Shown here: positions 63,189 to 64,000 of the stretch, in pieces
Numbering within the stretch: position 1 is the stretch's first letter
How the letters are laid out: every line of letters starts with the position of its first letter
From: Dehalococcoidia bacterium
GTDB lineage: Bacteria; Chloroflexota; Dehalococcoidia; Tepidiformales; Tepidiformaceae
NCBI GenBank assembly: GCA_009839725.1
Contig: VXPF01000117.1
Span: 1-64,000, forward strand
Direction: 5' to 3'
DNA length: 64,000 bases
Made by a program: the position numbers and the translations under genes
Notes under the pieces: model-generated
Seen by the model: the letters and a program-made list of their open reading frames with translations, nothing else
Database searches by the model: none
What the model was told of the DNA's origin: nothing

Positions 63189-64000
63189 CTACTCCTCGTC
63201 CTGCGGTTCCTGAGCGTGCGGATCCTCGCGCTCGATGACGTTGGGGCGGTCGATCTCTTCCTCCTCGCCGTCCTCCGCGCGCTCGGGCGGGGGCGGGGGC
63301 TCGATGCCGCGGAGGACATCGATGGCGGCGAAGAGCTGGAGGTCGCCGAAGTCGATGTAGTCGTCGCCCGTGAGGGGAATCTCGTAGTCGGGGGCGATCC
63401 CGAGTCCCTCGATGACCTGGCCGTTGGGGCGGAGCCAGCGGCCAATCGTGACATAAAGCGCACCGCAGCCCTCGGGCGCGCCGCACTTGCGGAGCGGGTG
63501 GAGCTGGTTGACGGTGCCCTTGCCGAAGGAGCGCGTCCCAACGATAGAAGCGCGGCCGTTATCGACGAGGGCGGCGGAGAGCACCTCGGAACCGCTGGCG
63601 CTGGCCTCGTCCTGGATGATGACGATGGGCACGGAGATCGCGATGCCGCCGGGGGTCGCGCCGAAGGTCTGGGTCTCGCCGTCCGCGTCGATCTCGATGA
63701 GGATGACGCCATCGTCGAGGAACTCGTCCGTCACCTGGACCGTCTGGCGGAGCAGGCCGCCGGGGTTGGCCCGCACGTCGAGGATGAGGCCCATGTAGCG
63801 GCCGCTATCGGCTTCGGCGAGGGCAGAGGTGAGCTCACCGGGCGTCTCCGAGTGGAACTGCGCGATGTTCACGTACAGGATGTCGGTCACGAGGTTGCCA
63901 TCACGGTCGACCAGGTCGGACCCTGTCTCGCCAGGGACGGCCTCGAGTCGCGGCTCGGTGAAGACGCTCTGGATGAGGATCTCGTCACGGACGATCGTGA
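63189..64000 (-). CDS. S41 C-terminal-processing protease (partial, runs off the window)
   Basis: The last ~270 residues; the gene continues past 64000 with an open frame (TIVRDEILIQSVFTEPRLEAV...). The catalytic core is complete: LILDVRANPGG, nucleophile Ser in DEASASGSEVLSAAL and general-base Lys in TRSFGKGTVNQL. The N-terminal PDZ/leader should lie beyond the edge. The C-terminal tail is very acidic (EDGEEEEIDRPNVIEREDPHAQ). A periplasmic or surface tail-specific protease; no substrate indicated. Confidence 0.92.
   Translation of the reverse strand, partial: TIVRDEILIQSVFTEPRLEAVPGETGSDLVDRDGNLVTDILYVNIAQFHSETPGELTSALAEADSGRYMGLILDVRANPGGLLRQTVQVTDEFLDDGVILIEIDADGETQTFGATPGGIAISVPIVIIQDEASASGSEVLSAALVDNGRASIVGTRSFGKGTVNQLHPLRKCGAPEGCGALYVTIGRWLRPNGQVIEGLGIAPDYEIPLTGDDYIDFGDLQLFAAIDVLRGIEPPPPPERAEDGEEEEIDRPNVIEREDPHAQEPQDEE

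Overview
The window is GC-rich and gene-dense. It has 52 protein genes (one running off the right edge), two tRNAs (Lys-UUU and Met-CAU, both with encoded CCA) and one tmRNA. I found no transposase, integrase, CRISPR array, rRNA or replication origin. My best guess for the organism is a Chloroflexota bacterium, probably Dehalococcoidia or SAR202-like. That rests on the gene mix (luciferase-like oxidoreductase, Rieske oxygenase, phytanoyl-CoA dioxygenase, P450, fused CaiB/BaiF CoA-transferase, an MftD-like alpha-hydroxy-acid oxidase, Cys-rich RCC1-like repeat proteins) and on a tmRNA tag ending RELALAA. It is inference, because no rRNA or standard marker tree was available.

Layout. 0.1-8 kb: yaaA, a zinc-ribbon membrane protein, an orphan PEP-utilising mobile-domain protein, a DHA2-type MFS exporter, an LLM oxidoreductase and a Rieske oxygenase. 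8.0-11.4 kb: tRNA-Lys, then a LuxR-HTH/TM/RCC1-repeat protein lying between two exact 28-bp copies of the tRNA-Lys 3' end, then a seven-repeat RCC1-like membrane protein. 11.4-17 kb: PhyH dioxygenase, a secreted duplicated gluzincin-like protein, P450, a hemerythrin-like protein, dodecin. 17-22 kb: a PHA locus (lipase-like hydrolase, phasin, PadR regulator, PhaE-like subunit, PhaC) followed by a GNAT acetyltransferase and an HSL-type hydrolase. 22-27 kb: polyphosphate module (ppx/GppA, CYTH-CHAD, ppk1). 27-31 kb: TrkH-type K+ transporter, MftD-like flavoenzyme, tRNA-Met, a small winged-helix-like protein, HigBA toxin-antitoxin. 31-35 kb: SbcC with two different Mre11/SbcD-type phosphoesterases. 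35-39 kb: two short-chain dehydrogenases, then a four-gene operon of two DUF1538 membrane proteins, a PII-like protein and a CBS-pair protein. 39-45 kb: double-length CoA-transferase, a third RCC1-like protein, a short CysS/MshC-like ligase, an aspartic protease. 45-56 kb: dnaG, an SH3/CARDB membrane protein, dgt, ppdK, glmS, a small unknown, nfo. 56.8-59.7 kb: copper operon csoR-copZ-copA. 59.8-64 kb: YccF-like protein, ispG, DinB-like protein, a small Cys-containing protein, tmRNA, smpB and an S41 protease cut by the window edge.

Genes that appear to work together: phasin/PadR/PhaE/PhaC in carbon storage; ppx/CHAD/ppk in polyphosphate turnover; SbcC with its two nucleases in DNA end processing; CsoR/CopZ/CopA in copper export; tmRNA/SmpB in ribosome rescue. 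The DUF1538 pair, PII-like and CBS genes share four-base stop/start overlaps and are probably a ligand-gated ion transport unit.

A -10 element of the form TACGAT (or TAnnnT) recurs. In several cases it ends only 6-8 nt before the start codon or the tRNA 5' end, which suggests that leaderless transcripts are common here.
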